Origin: Clostridia bacterium
Lineage (GTDB): Bacteria > Bacillota > Clostridia > Christensenellales > Borkfalkiaceae
NCBI GenBank assembly: GCA_017502525.1
Contig: JAFVUV010000014.1
Coordinates: 1 to 64,000 of the forward strand
Length of the DNA: 64,000 bases
Direction: 5' to 3'
Shown: positions 33,711-41,385 of the stretch, piece by piece
Layout of the letters: every line of letters starts with the position of its first letter
How positions within the stretch are numbered: position 1 is the first letter of the stretch
Notes under the pieces: generated by a model
What the model was told of the DNA's origin: nothing
The model's database searches: none
What the model saw: the letters and a program-made list of their open reading frames with translations, nothing else
Position numbers and translations under genes: made by a program

Positions 33711-34271
33711 ATGACGGTTAAAGATATTGTTAAAAGTTCAGCGGCGCTTTTGTCTAGAGAAGACGTGTGCGATTATTTATCAGGAAAGCAAGGCGGGATA
33801 GGCGACGACACCGTGCCGACGTTAAATACTATGGTAACGCTATTAAATTTAGTAATTAGTGAACTTTCCGCAACGTATATACCGATGGTTAAGCGTGAAC
33901 AAGTGGAAATAGTTGGTGGCAAACTTTATTATACCGCGCTTAAAAACACACCGCTAAAAGTATTAAATGTTTACGACGCGTTAGGAAAGGAAATACCGTA
34001 TAGTGAAAACGCTTTATATCTATCCGTAAGCACCGATAACGCAATTGTCGAATACGAATTCGTTCCGCCAAACTACGGTTTAGAAGAAACTATAGGTTAT
34101 ACGGAAAAGGATATTTCGCAGGGAGCTTTAGCGTTTGGGCTTGCCGCTGAATATTCCATATGTAAAGGCGCGTTTGACGAGGCGGTTATGTGGCATAAAC
34201 GTTACGTTGAAAGCGTGAACAACAAAAGAAAAATAGAAAACGTAAAACTCAAAACGAGGAGTTGGCAATAA
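33711..34271 (+). CDS. Putative head-tail connector/adaptor
   Basis: The 186-residue protein follows the capsid gene. Helical N-terminal and C-terminal parts flank a strand-rich middle (about 65-120), the plan of podovirus-type portal adaptors (gp4-like/gp6-like). The segment GALAFGLAAEYSICKGAFDEAVMWHKRYV resembles the conserved C-terminal helices of such adaptors. Length, order and shape support the call; no exact family motif was recognised. AAAGGAG precedes the ATG. Confidence 0.6.
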   Translation: MTVKDIVKSSAALLSREDVCDYLSGKQGGIGDDTVPTLNTMVTLLNLVISELSATYIPMVKREQVEIVGGKLYYTALKNTPLKVLNVYDALGKEIPYSENALYLSVSTDNAIVEYEFVPPNYGLEETIGYTEKDISQGALAFGLAAEYSICKGAFDEAVMWHKRYVESVNNKRKIENVKLKTRSWQ

Positions 34272-35516
34272 ATGGAAGTTGTTCAAAAAGTAAATACTAA
34301 AAAAAGGAAGTATTTCATAAAAGACTTTTCGGCAAATCTTGAGCGTGCTGAAGACGTTACGGTTGCATCAGACGGCGTTTATGAGGGGTACGGTTTTTAC
34401 GATACCGAATTAAATTTTAATGGTGAAGAACCGCAAGCGATTTTTTCAGTAAACGGAAAAATTTATTCGTATAGCGACATTGTTTATGAATTGACTGAAA
34501 ATGGCGAGAGAGAACTTTCTTATTGCGGTGGTTGTCCCGCAGTTCAAGAGATAATTTATCGTGGCAAAAAGTTCACGTTGTTTTTGAGTGATGAAATGAA
34601 CGGCTTTGGGGTTGACGCTTACGGAAATTTAATTCCCGTGGAACTGCCTGATACCGAATACAGCGCGGTTTTGGGCGGAAGGCTATTCGGCGCGTATAAT
34701 CAAAACGTTTATTTTACTAAGCAGTTTGACTTTGATAACAAGACGACACGGCTTGTTGTTGACGGAACGATAAGTCTTTCCGAGTCGTCGGGTAAAGTGG
34801 TTGGGCTTTCGGTGAAAGAAAGAAAACTTTATATTTTTTGTCAACGCGCTATTTACAAGTTAGACGCGTTTGGAGAGAGTACGGATTTTAAACTAGAAAA
34901 ACTGATTGTCGGCAATATAGACGTTAAAGAGCATAGCGTTCAAGACGTTTACGAGCAAACGGTGTTTGTAAGTGCAAATAAAATTTATTCTTTCAACCAA
35001 AACAAAATTAAACAAATATCAACTTTACCTAAATGGTTACAAATATCAAAAACGGGGTATTCAGCAAGCGCGCAAAGTTTATATATTTTGCCTATTTTCA
35101 CAAAAGACGGGAAAAATATTTATTATCTTTTAGACGTTGAAGATTATAGTTTTAGCGTGGTGGATTTTAACGGCGGAGCAGTTTGTAAGGGCGGATATTT
35201 TTGCGCTGAAGATAAAACCGTGAAACGAGTAGATAGGTTTGGGCAAAAGAGTAAAAACGGATTTATTAAATTTAAGCCTATTGATATGGGCGTTTTTAAC
35301 GATAAAAGTCTATTAAGCGTGTGTGCGTTCGTGGGTGAAGATTGCAAACTTAAAGTTAGTGGAGATAGTGGTAGTAAAAATTTTTCACTCAAGAAAGGCT
35401 GTAACAAAAGAAGGCTCAATTTTTTATCTAAGAGTTTTACCTTTGAGTTTAGCCAAATCGGCGAAGGATTTTCTCTGTCTGATTTTTATTTGGAATATAC
35501 GGTAAAGGGGGAATAA
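34272..35516 (+). CDS. Beta-rich phage structural protein of unknown function
   Basis: The family is not recognised. The 414 residues are almost all predicted short strands and turns, with recurring blocks such as IFSVNGKIYSY, LGGRLFGAYNQNVYF, VSANKIYSF and LDVEDYSFSVVDF that look like blades of a propeller or repeated sheets. It begins on the base after the connector stop. In P22-like phages the position after the adaptor holds a beta-rich tail accessory/stopper protein, which is the best analogue, by position only. Confidence 0.6.
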   Translation: MEVVQKVNTKKRKYFIKDFSANLERAEDVTVASDGVYEGYGFYDTELNFNGEEPQAIFSVNGKIYSYSDIVYELTENGERELSYCGGCPAVQEIIYRGKKFTLFLSDEMNGFGVDAYGNLIPVELPDTEYSAVLGGRLFGAYNQNVYFTKQFDFDNKTTRLVVDGTISLSESSGKVVGLSVKERKLYIFCQRAIYKLDAFGESTDFKLEKLIVGNIDVKEHSVQDVYEQTVFVSANKIYSFNQNKIKQISTLPKWLQISKTGYSASAQSLYILPIFTKDGKNIYYLLDVEDYSFSVVDFNGGAVCKGGYFCAEDKTVKRVDRFGQKSKNGFIKFKPIDMGVFNDKSLLSVCAFVGEDCKLKVSGDSGSKNFSLKKGCNKRRLNFLSKSFTFEFSQIGEGFSLSDFYLEYTVKGE

Positions 35517-35517
35517 T

Positions 35518-36417
35518 ATGCAATTTAATTTACCAACTACGAAAGCGAAAATGTACGAAATATTAAACGACTTATTTAACTATTACAGAATACAACGCCC
35601 GTCGTACGAATTAGAAGAACAAAAGGGCTTAAATTTAGAAAAAATGCAATATATTTCTAAAACAGAACAGCAGTTGAGGAATATGGCGGAAATAATACTT
35701 GCGTCGCAAGACGAGCGGGAAGTATTGGCGCTTAAAAAAGAAATTAGCGCGGAGAAATCCAAATTAGAACAAAAACTAATCGTGGTGCAAAACAATTATC
35801 TTTCGGCTGTCGAAAATGCAAGCGCGCTTTATTCGGCAAGTATTGAAAAAGTGAAGTCGCAAGCCACTGTAAACGGACTTATAAATTCAAGTGTGTATTT
35901 AGATAAACTTTCACTTCTTGAAGGGCAGAAAAATCAAAAATTAATTGAACTTGCTTCTGCGCGCGATAACGAAATTGCAACTATAAATTCAAGTATTGCA
36001 ATGTTAAACACAAAACTTAGCGAGTGCGAAGATTATTATTCGTCCGTTCACGAAAAGCAAGTTTTGGCAAAGATTGAAGAACTAAGAGAAAAAGAATCGG
36101 AAAAGAAAGACGAGGTTTTCAAATATAACAACAGTATCGAAGAAAAAATTCAGCGTTACGAAAACACTATTATCCGCTCTAATGCGTCTTTGCAGTTAAA
36201 ATTTTTAGAAATAAAAGTCCAAGAGTTTACAAAAGACCAACTAGTAGAGATGGGGTATTACGACGACGTGATAAGGTGTGTGTGCGGTTATTACGATACG
36301 CTTTCGGCACTAAGCGCTTTTCAAGATATGAAAGCAGAAACAAAACTAGCGATATACCTAGAAGATTATTACAGCAACATAATATATATGTACGGCGTTC
36401 GCGCAGGTGTGAACTAA
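35518..36417 (+). CDS. Coiled-coil phage-type structural protein of unknown function
   Basis: The 299-residue protein is mainly alpha-helical. Residues about 60-130 and 155-230 are long heptad-containing stretches rich in Glu, Lys and Ala. The C-terminal 60 residues contain RCVCGYYDTLSALSAF and YYSNIIYMYGVRAG. Overlap-tight spacing (one base after the preceding gene) places it in the same transcript. It ends the phage-type block. An ejection, needle or tail-fibre-stalk role could be imagined but is not shown. Confidence 0.6.
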   Translation: MQFNLPTTKAKMYEILNDLFNYYRIQRPSYELEEQKGLNLEKMQYISKTEQQLRNMAEIILASQDEREVLALKKEISAEKSKLEQKLIVVQNNYLSAVENASALYSASIEKVKSQATVNGLINSSVYLDKLSLLEGQKNQKLIELASARDNEIATINSSIAMLNTKLSECEDYYSSVHEKQVLAKIEELREKESEKKDEVFKYNNSIEEKIQRYENTIIRSNASLQLKFLEIKVQEFTKDQLVEMGYYDDVIRCVCGYYDTLSALSAFQDMKAETKLAIYLEDYYSNIIYMYGVRAGVN

Positions 36418-36421
36418 GATT

Positions 36422-36467
36422 AAGGGCGGAAAGTTGTCAACCGAAAAGGTGGCAAAAGTCCGCCTTT
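36422..36467 (+). terminator. Possible hairpin terminator closing the phage-like block
   Basis: AAGGGCGGA at about 36422-36430 pairs with TCCGCCTTT at about 36459-36467 across an internally structured loop; the downstream T content is moderate (TTAGTTATTTT). Confidence 0.4.
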
Positions 36468-36499
36468 AGTTATTTTAAATAGTAGTTTTGTTATAAGTC

Positions 36500-36528
36500 T
36501 TTACAATTTAATTTGGTTGTGTTATAAT
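36500..36528 (+). promoter_or_regulatory. Promoter of ispG and the translation cluster
   Basis: TTTACA (36500-36505), 17 bases, TATAAT (36523-36528). The start codon at 36536 is only eight bases beyond the -10, so the transcript should begin at or next to the ATG. Confidence 0.75.
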
Positions 36529-36535
36529 ACACGAT

Positions 36536-37573
36536 ATGAGTAAAAAAGTTAAAATAGGCAACGTAATAATAGGCGGTGGCGAAAAAATTGCAATTCAATC
36601 AATGTCCACCTTTAAGATTTCTGATGTTGCAAGAGCGGTTGAAGAGTGTAAAAAACTTAAAGAATTAGGGCTTGATATAATGCGCTATTCGGTTACAGAT
36701 GAAGTCGACGCGCGTTCTTTTGGCGTGGTTAAAAAGCAATCGAACGTACCGCTAGTTGCAGATATTCATTTTGATTATAAACTCGCGCTTAAAGCGATTG
36801 ACGGTGGCGCGGATAAAATTCGTATTAATCCGGGCAATATCGGTGGGGAAGATAAAGTTAGAGAAGTTGCAACCGCGCTAAAAAGGGCAAATATTCCCGT
36901 TAGGGTTGGCTCTAACACGGGCAGTATAGATAAAGAATTTTTAGATAAATACGGTAGAAACGAAATTTCGCTTGGGGAGAGTGCGCTTAAAAACGTAAGA
37001 ATACTTGAAAAATTCGGTGTGAACGATATCGTGATATCGGTAAAAGCATCGGACGTTTCGCTTATGGTAAAAGCGTACGAATATATTGCTAAAAAAACAG
37101 ATTATCCCTTGCATTTGGGGGTAACCGAAGCGGGCACGGAGTATAACGGAATAATTAAAAGTTCAATCGGCACGGGCGCATTGTTGCTTAAAGGGATAGG
37201 CGACACGTTTAGGGTGAGTTTATCGGCAAGCCCCGAAAGAGAAGTGAAAGCGGCAAAAGCGATATTGTCTGCGCTCAATTTAACTAAATGCGTTCAAATA
37301 GTCGCTTGTCCAACTTGCGGTAGATGTGAGTGGGATTGTATGGGTTTTGCGAAAAAGGTTGAAGATTATACTGCGAATATTAAAACACCACTTAAAATTG
37401 CGGTTATGGGTTGCGTTGTAAACGGCCCAGGTGAAGCGAGTGATGCCGATTTAGGCGTGGCCGGTGGTAAAGATGGATGCGTTATTTTCGTAAAAGGCAA
37501 AATTGTTAAAAAAGTAAAAGAACAAGACGTAGAAAAGGTATTTTTCGGAGAAATTGATAAATGTATACGATAA
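36536..37573 (+). CDS. ispG: 4-hydroxy-3-methylbut-2-enyl diphosphate synthase (IspG/GcpE)
   Basis: It catalyses the [4Fe-4S]-dependent penultimate step of the methylerythritol phosphate isoprenoid route. The 345 residues fit the family. The N-terminal barrel has GGGEKIAIQSM and VADIHFDYKLAL; the cluster domain has ACPTCGRCEWDC and GCVVNGPGEA with its three cysteine ligands. No ribosome binding site precedes the ATG, and a strong promoter abuts it, so the mRNA is probably leaderless. It overlaps the exonuclease gene by 13 bases. Confidence 0.95.
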   Translation: MSKKVKIGNVIIGGGEKIAIQSMSTFKISDVARAVEECKKLKELGLDIMRYSVTDEVDARSFGVVKKQSNVPLVADIHFDYKLALKAIDGGADKIRINPGNIGGEDKVREVATALKRANIPVRVGSNTGSIDKEFLDKYGRNEISLGESALKNVRILEKFGVNDIVISVKASDVSLMVKAYEYIAKKTDYPLHLGVTEAGTEYNGIIKSSIGTGALLLKGIGDTFRVSLSASPEREVKAAKAILSALNLTKCVQIVACPTCGRCEWDCMGFAKKVEDYTANIKTPLKIAVMGCVVNGPGEASDADLGVAGGKDGCVIFVKGKIVKKVKEQDVEKVFFGEIDKCIR

Positions 37574-39087
37574 AGAGTAATGCGGAATTTATAGCGGATA
37601 TAAGGGCGATAGACCCTTCATTAAAAAACGCACGCATAAGTTCTATAGAGATAGACCGTTCCGCACTAAAAATTCGATACAATTTTATATGTGACAATGC
37701 GGTTGGCGCTCAGTTGCAGAAAATGATTTTGGAAGAAGTGGAAAAAATTACCGCCCCCGTCTTTACTCACGTTGAAATAAGTGTAAAAAAAATTGTTAGT
37801 AACGACCAATTGATAAACAATGAAATTTATAGATTTTTGAACGAAAAATATCCGTCGGTTTCAATATTTTTAAAGAATACGGATATAATGTCAACGGTTG
37901 TTGGAGACGTGGTTAAATACACTTTAAGGCTAACTAAAGACGGTGCGGAATACGTTACTAAAAACGGCGCGTTGCAAAAATTAAACGAACATTTATCAAA
38001 ATGTTTTTGTTCGGATTTCGTGGGGAGTACGGACGTAAAAGAACTTGATGAAACGGTTGACCTTTTGTCTGAAGAGGTTTATGCGGATGAACTTCAAAAA
38101 ATCGAACACCGAACTATAAAAGTTAAAGACGTTTTGGTTATTGACGATATAAATATGGGTGATTTAGCCCTATACATTGAAGACGCGGTTTCGGGCGAAG
38201 TAACGGTGTGTGGAGTTATAACCGAACTAACGGAGAGAGAAACTAAAAATGGCAAGCCGTTTTTGATTATTCATCTAGACGATACTACGGGAAGAACTAG
38301 TGGCGTGTATTTTTCAAAAAAGAACACCTATCCTAAAATAAAAGAATTAAAGGTGGGCGACGCTATAATCGTTCGCGGAAACATAGGCGAATATAACGGC
38401 AAACGCTCGTTTACTTTTGATAAAATCAATAGATGCACTTTTCCTTCTGATTTTGTAAAAAAAGACAAGTATAAAAAAAGCGTGCCCAAAGAATATAAAC
38501 TGATATTCCCAGAGCCTGCAAATACTATTAAAATCAAGAGTGTGTTCGACCAGGATGACAATTTGCCAGAAGAATTAACGAGTCAAACTTTCGTGGTTTT
38601 CGATATAGAAACGACGGGGCTAGACTTTATGAATAACGGTATAACAGAAATCGGCGCGGTAAAGTTAGTAGATGGCAAAATCGTAGAGCAATTTACAACT
38701 CTCGTTAAGCCTGATTATAGAATTACTGAAGAGAATTTCAAGATAACGGGCATTTCCGAAGAAATGGTAAAAGACAGTCCCAAAATCGGCTCTGTATTAC
38801 CCGACTTTATGAAGTTTATAGACGGTTCGATATTAGTTGCGCATAACGCGGATTTTGACACTAAATTTATAAAGCGTTTTGCCGGCGCAGAAGAATACGA
38901 ACTTAAAAACAAGGTTATCGACTCGGTCGTATTAGCAAGGGAAACGCTACCGTTTTTAAGAAAACACGATTTGCAAACTATTGCCGACCATTTTGGAATA
39001 TCATTTAATCATCACAGGGCGTTGGCGGATGCGTACGCAACGGCAGAAGCGTTTATTGAGATGATGAAAATTAAAAATAATAAATAA
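37561..39087 (+). CDS. PolC-like protein: N-terminal, OB and exonuclease domains without polymerase
   Basis: The 508 residues comprise an N-terminal region like the first domains of PolC (1-200), an OB fold with VTVCGVITELTER and VRGNIGEYNGKRSF (about 212-300), and a DEDDh 3'-5' exonuclease (about 342-505) with FDIETTGLD, HNADFDTKF and HHRALADAYAT. The PHP and polymerase domains of full-length PolC (about 1,400 residues) are missing. It lies where many Firmicutes carry polC, between ispG and rimP. The exonuclease is intact, so a proofreading or repair nuclease is plausible; it is not a replicase. Confidence 0.85.
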   Translation: MYTIKSNAEFIADIRAIDPSLKNARISSIEIDRSALKIRYNFICDNAVGAQLQKMILEEVEKITAPVFTHVEISVKKIVSNDQLINNEIYRFLNEKYPSVSIFLKNTDIMSTVVGDVVKYTLRLTKDGAEYVTKNGALQKLNEHLSKCFCSDFVGSTDVKELDETVDLLSEEVYADELQKIEHRTIKVKDVLVIDDINMGDLALYIEDAVSGEVTVCGVITELTERETKNGKPFLIIHLDDTTGRTSGVYFSKKNTYPKIKELKVGDAIIVRGNIGEYNGKRSFTFDKINRCTFPSDFVKKDKYKKSVPKEYKLIFPEPANTIKIKSVFDQDDNLPEELTSQTFVVFDIETTGLDFMNNGITEIGAVKLVDGKIVEQFTTLVKPDYRITEENFKITGISEEMVKDSPKIGSVLPDFMKFIDGSILVAHNADFDTKFIKRFAGAEEYELKNKVIDSVVLARETLPFLRKHDLQTIADHFGISFNHHRALADAYATAEAFIEMMKIKNNK

Positions 39088-39093
39088 AAATGC

Positions 39094-39122
39094 TTGCAAT
39101 ATTTATTTTAATGTGTTAAAAT
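39094..39122 (+). promoter_or_regulatory. Promoter of rimP-nusA operon
   Basis: TTGCAA (39094-39099), 17 bases, TAAAAT (39117-39122). Confidence 0.65.
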
Positions 39123-39149
39123 AATTATGCTTGAATATACTAATGCTAG

Positions 39150-39177
39150 ATATGAGAACGCTGAGCCGTTCTCATAT
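39150..39177 (+). promoter_or_regulatory. Leader hairpin ahead of rimP
   Basis: ATATGAGAAC pairs with GTTCTCATAT around GCTGAGCC, 17 bases before the rimP start. A structured rimP leader is known in some Firmicutes; whether this is related cannot be judged by eye. Confidence 0.45.
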
Positions 39178-39194
39178 TTGTTTATGAGGACATT

Positions 39195-39659
39195 ATGAAG
39201 GTAAAAAGCAATCAAGAAATATTAGAGTTTTGTCAGCCGATAGCTGAACAAGTTGGCGTAAACGTAGTTGAGGTGGAGTTTAAGCAAGGTAAGAACCCGT
39301 CGCTCACTATTTTTATTGAAAAAGAAGGTGGCGTGGACCTAGATTCTTGCGAAAAATTTCATAGGGCAATCGACGCGCCTATAGACGAGTTGGACCCGAC
39401 TTTCGGTTTGCCTTATACGCTCAACGTGTCAAGCCTTGGCATTGATAGACCGTTTAAGACCGAAAAAGATTTCTCAAGCCATATAGGGCAAAGGGTAGAA
39501 GTTAAACTTTATGCATCCATTAGGGGTAAAAAGTTTTACGACGGGATTTTAACGGCATACGACGGGCATTCAATAACTCTTAAAGTTGACGAAAAAACCA
39601 CTTTCACAATTGAACTTAAAAACGTAGTAAAGGTCAATGAGTATATTGACTTCGTATAA
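39195..39659 (+). CDS. rimP: Ribosome maturation factor RimP
   Basis: It helps 30S assembly. The 154 residues match the family, with VNVVEVEFKQGKNPSLTIFIEKEGGVDLDSCE and the core LNVSSLGIDRPFKTEKDF. It starts the conserved rimP-nusA-rnpM-ylxQ-infB-rbfA series. The Shine-Dalgarno is modest (GAGG). Confidence 0.95.
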   Translation: MKVKSNQEILEFCQPIAEQVGVNVVEVEFKQGKNPSLTIFIEKEGGVDLDSCEKFHRAIDAPIDELDPTFGLPYTLNVSSLGIDRPFKTEKDFSSHIGQRVEVKLYASIRGKKFYDGILTAYDGHSITLKVDEKTTFTIELKNVVKVNEYIDFV

Positions 39660-39707
39660 AAAACAAAAAACGCAAATATTTACATTTTTTAATTTAAGGA
39701 GAACGTT

Positions 39708-40787
39708 ATGATTAATCAGGATTTCTTTTTAGCACTTGAAGATTTAGAAAGGGAAAAAGGCATTTCGCAAGCAGAATTTATCTCTGCTTTAGAAAACGCG
39801 CTTGTAATTGCTTACAAAAAAAGCACGGGCGTTTCCGGTGGAGTAGAAGTACGTCTTAACCCCGAAAAAAAATCTATCAAAATTTACAGCGTGAGAAACG
39901 TTGTGGAAACGGTCGAAGACGTTGAAAAGGAAATCAGCCTTGAAGAAGCGCAAGAAATCAAAAAGAGTTATAAGGTAGGCGACGTGGTTTCTGTTGAAAT
40001 TATATCTAAAAACTTCGGCAGAATCGCCGCTCAAACTGCAAAGCAAATATTAATGCAAAAACTCCGTGAAATCGAACGTGAAAACACCGTGAGCGAGTTT
40101 GAAGACAAAGAAGGCGAACTTATGGCGTGCACGGTTAGAAGAATTGAAGACGGAAACGTGTACGTTGAAATTGGTGGAAATCAAATTGAAGGTGTACTTA
40201 TGCCTAAAGACCAAGTACCCGGTGAAAAATACGAACTTAACCAAAGATTGAACGTTTACGTTAAGCGCGTTAAAAACAGCGGTAAGATGGCGCAAATAGT
40301 AGTTTCAAGAACGGCTGTTGGTTTGGTTAAACGTCTTTTTGAAAACGAAGTTCCTGAAATTAAACAAGGCATAGTTACCGTTAAAGGCGTTGCTAGAGAA
40401 GCAGGTCAAAGAACCAAAATTGCAATTGCATCAGAAGATGCTAGCGTTGACGCAATCGGCGCTTGCGTAGGTAACAAGGGCGCAAGAGTTAATGCAATCG
40501 TAGCAGAACTTGGTGGTGAAAAAATAGACATTATTCCGTGGAGTGAAAATCCGCTTGAATACATTTCAAGGGCGCTTTCTCCTGCACGCGTAGTAAAAGT
40601 AATTCAAACGGGCGACGATAGTGCGATGGCAGTAGTTCCCGATGATAAACTTTCACTTGCAATCGGTAGAAGCGGTCAAAACGCAAGACTTGCAGTTCGT
40701 CTTACCGGATGGAAGATTGACGTTAAGAGCGAAAGTGCAGCAGACGCTGAATTTGGCGAAACTGTAGAAAAAACCGAAGAAGAATAA
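39708..40787 (+). CDS. nusA: Transcription elongation/termination factor NusA
   Basis: At 359 residues it has the short Firmicutes form: N-terminal polymerase-binding domain (about 1-125), S1 domain (about 130-200), and two KH domains (GACVGNKGARVNAIVAELGG and VPDDKLSLAIGRSGQNARLA). The C-terminal acidic repeats of enteric NusA are absent, as expected. It modulates pausing, termination and antitermination. Confidence 0.97.
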   Translation: MINQDFFLALEDLEREKGISQAEFISALENALVIAYKKSTGVSGGVEVRLNPEKKSIKIYSVRNVVETVEDVEKEISLEEAQEIKKSYKVGDVVSVEIISKNFGRIAAQTAKQILMQKLREIERENTVSEFEDKEGELMACTVRRIEDGNVYVEIGGNQIEGVLMPKDQVPGEKYELNQRLNVYVKRVKNSGKMAQIVVSRTAVGLVKRLFENEVPEIKQGIVTVKGVAREAGQRTKIAIASEDASVDAIGACVGNKGARVNAIVAELGGEKIDIIPWSENPLEYISRALSPARVVKVIQTGDDSAMAVVPDDKLSLAIGRSGQNARLAVRLTGWKIDVKSESAADAEFGETVEKTEEE

Positions 40788-40807
40788 TAAATAAATCGGA
40801 GAACACG

Positions 40808-41074
40808 ATGGAAAAGAAAATTCCTATGCGTACGTGTATTGCTTGCCGAGCAGAAAAACCCAAAAAAGAGTTAATTCGCGTGGTAAAATCTGGTGAAGAA
40901 ATTAATCTAGATTTAACTGGCAAGGCAAACGGAAGGGGGGCTTACGTTTGTAACGACGCAAACTGTATAAAAAAACTGCAAAAGAACAAACTGCTTAACC
41001 GCGCGTTTTCTTGTCAAGTTCCCGACCAAACTTATGAAAAGATTTTGGAGGAGTTTCTTGGAAAACAAAACTAA
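40808..41074 (+). CDS. rnpM: YlxR/RnpM family RNA-binding protein
   Basis: The 88-residue protein has the YlxR signatures RTCIACR and GRGAYVCNDANCIKK. In Bacillus relatives it binds and modulates RNase P, and it is always in this nusA-infB context. Its 3' end overlaps the start of ylxQ. Confidence 0.93.
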   Translation: MEKKIPMRTCIACRAEKPKKELIRVVKSGEEINLDLTGKANGRGAYVCNDANCIKKLQKNKLLNRAFSCQVPDQTYEKILEEFLGKQN

Positions 41075-41372
41075 AGCGCAGACTTTCGTGGGGTTTGCAA
41101 TACGCGCAAGAAAGTGCAAGATAGGGACTAACGCGGTTGCGACGCTAAAAAAAGCAAACTTAGTGATAGTTTGTCACACGGCGTCGGAAAATACCAAGGC
41201 GGAAGCTGACAAGCTTGCAAAAAAATTTAATTGCCCCATAGTAGAAACGGTTAGCGTTCGTTTGGAAGAGATTACGCATAAAGAAAACGCTAAAGTTATG
41301 GCGATAGCCGATAGACAGTTATCGCTTGCAATACTAAATAATTCGGAAAATGATTTTAACGTGAGAAATTAG
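41058..41372 (+). CDS. ylxQ: L7Ae-family ribosomal protein YlxQ
   Basis: The start is set at TTG 41058 with GGAGGAG at 41047-41053; an earlier in-frame ATG at 41034 lacks a site and would add non-family residues. The 104-residue protein has the L7Ae/L30e core: FVGFAIRARKCKIGTNAV, LVIVCHTASENT and MAIADRQLSLAIL. It binds kink-turn RNA. It overlaps rnpM by 17 bases. Confidence 0.88.
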   Translation: MENKTKAQTFVGFAIRARKCKIGTNAVATLKKANLVIVCHTASENTKAEADKLAKKFNCPIVETVSVRLEEITHKENAKVMAIADRQLSLAILNNSENDFNVRN

Positions 41373-41385
41373 GAGATAGTAAATA

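Noticed and set aside
28273..36535. Attachment-site direct repeats flanking the phage-type block
   Set aside because: Comparison of both flanks by eye gave only short GC-poor matches such as GGCAAA, not a convincing duplicated core.
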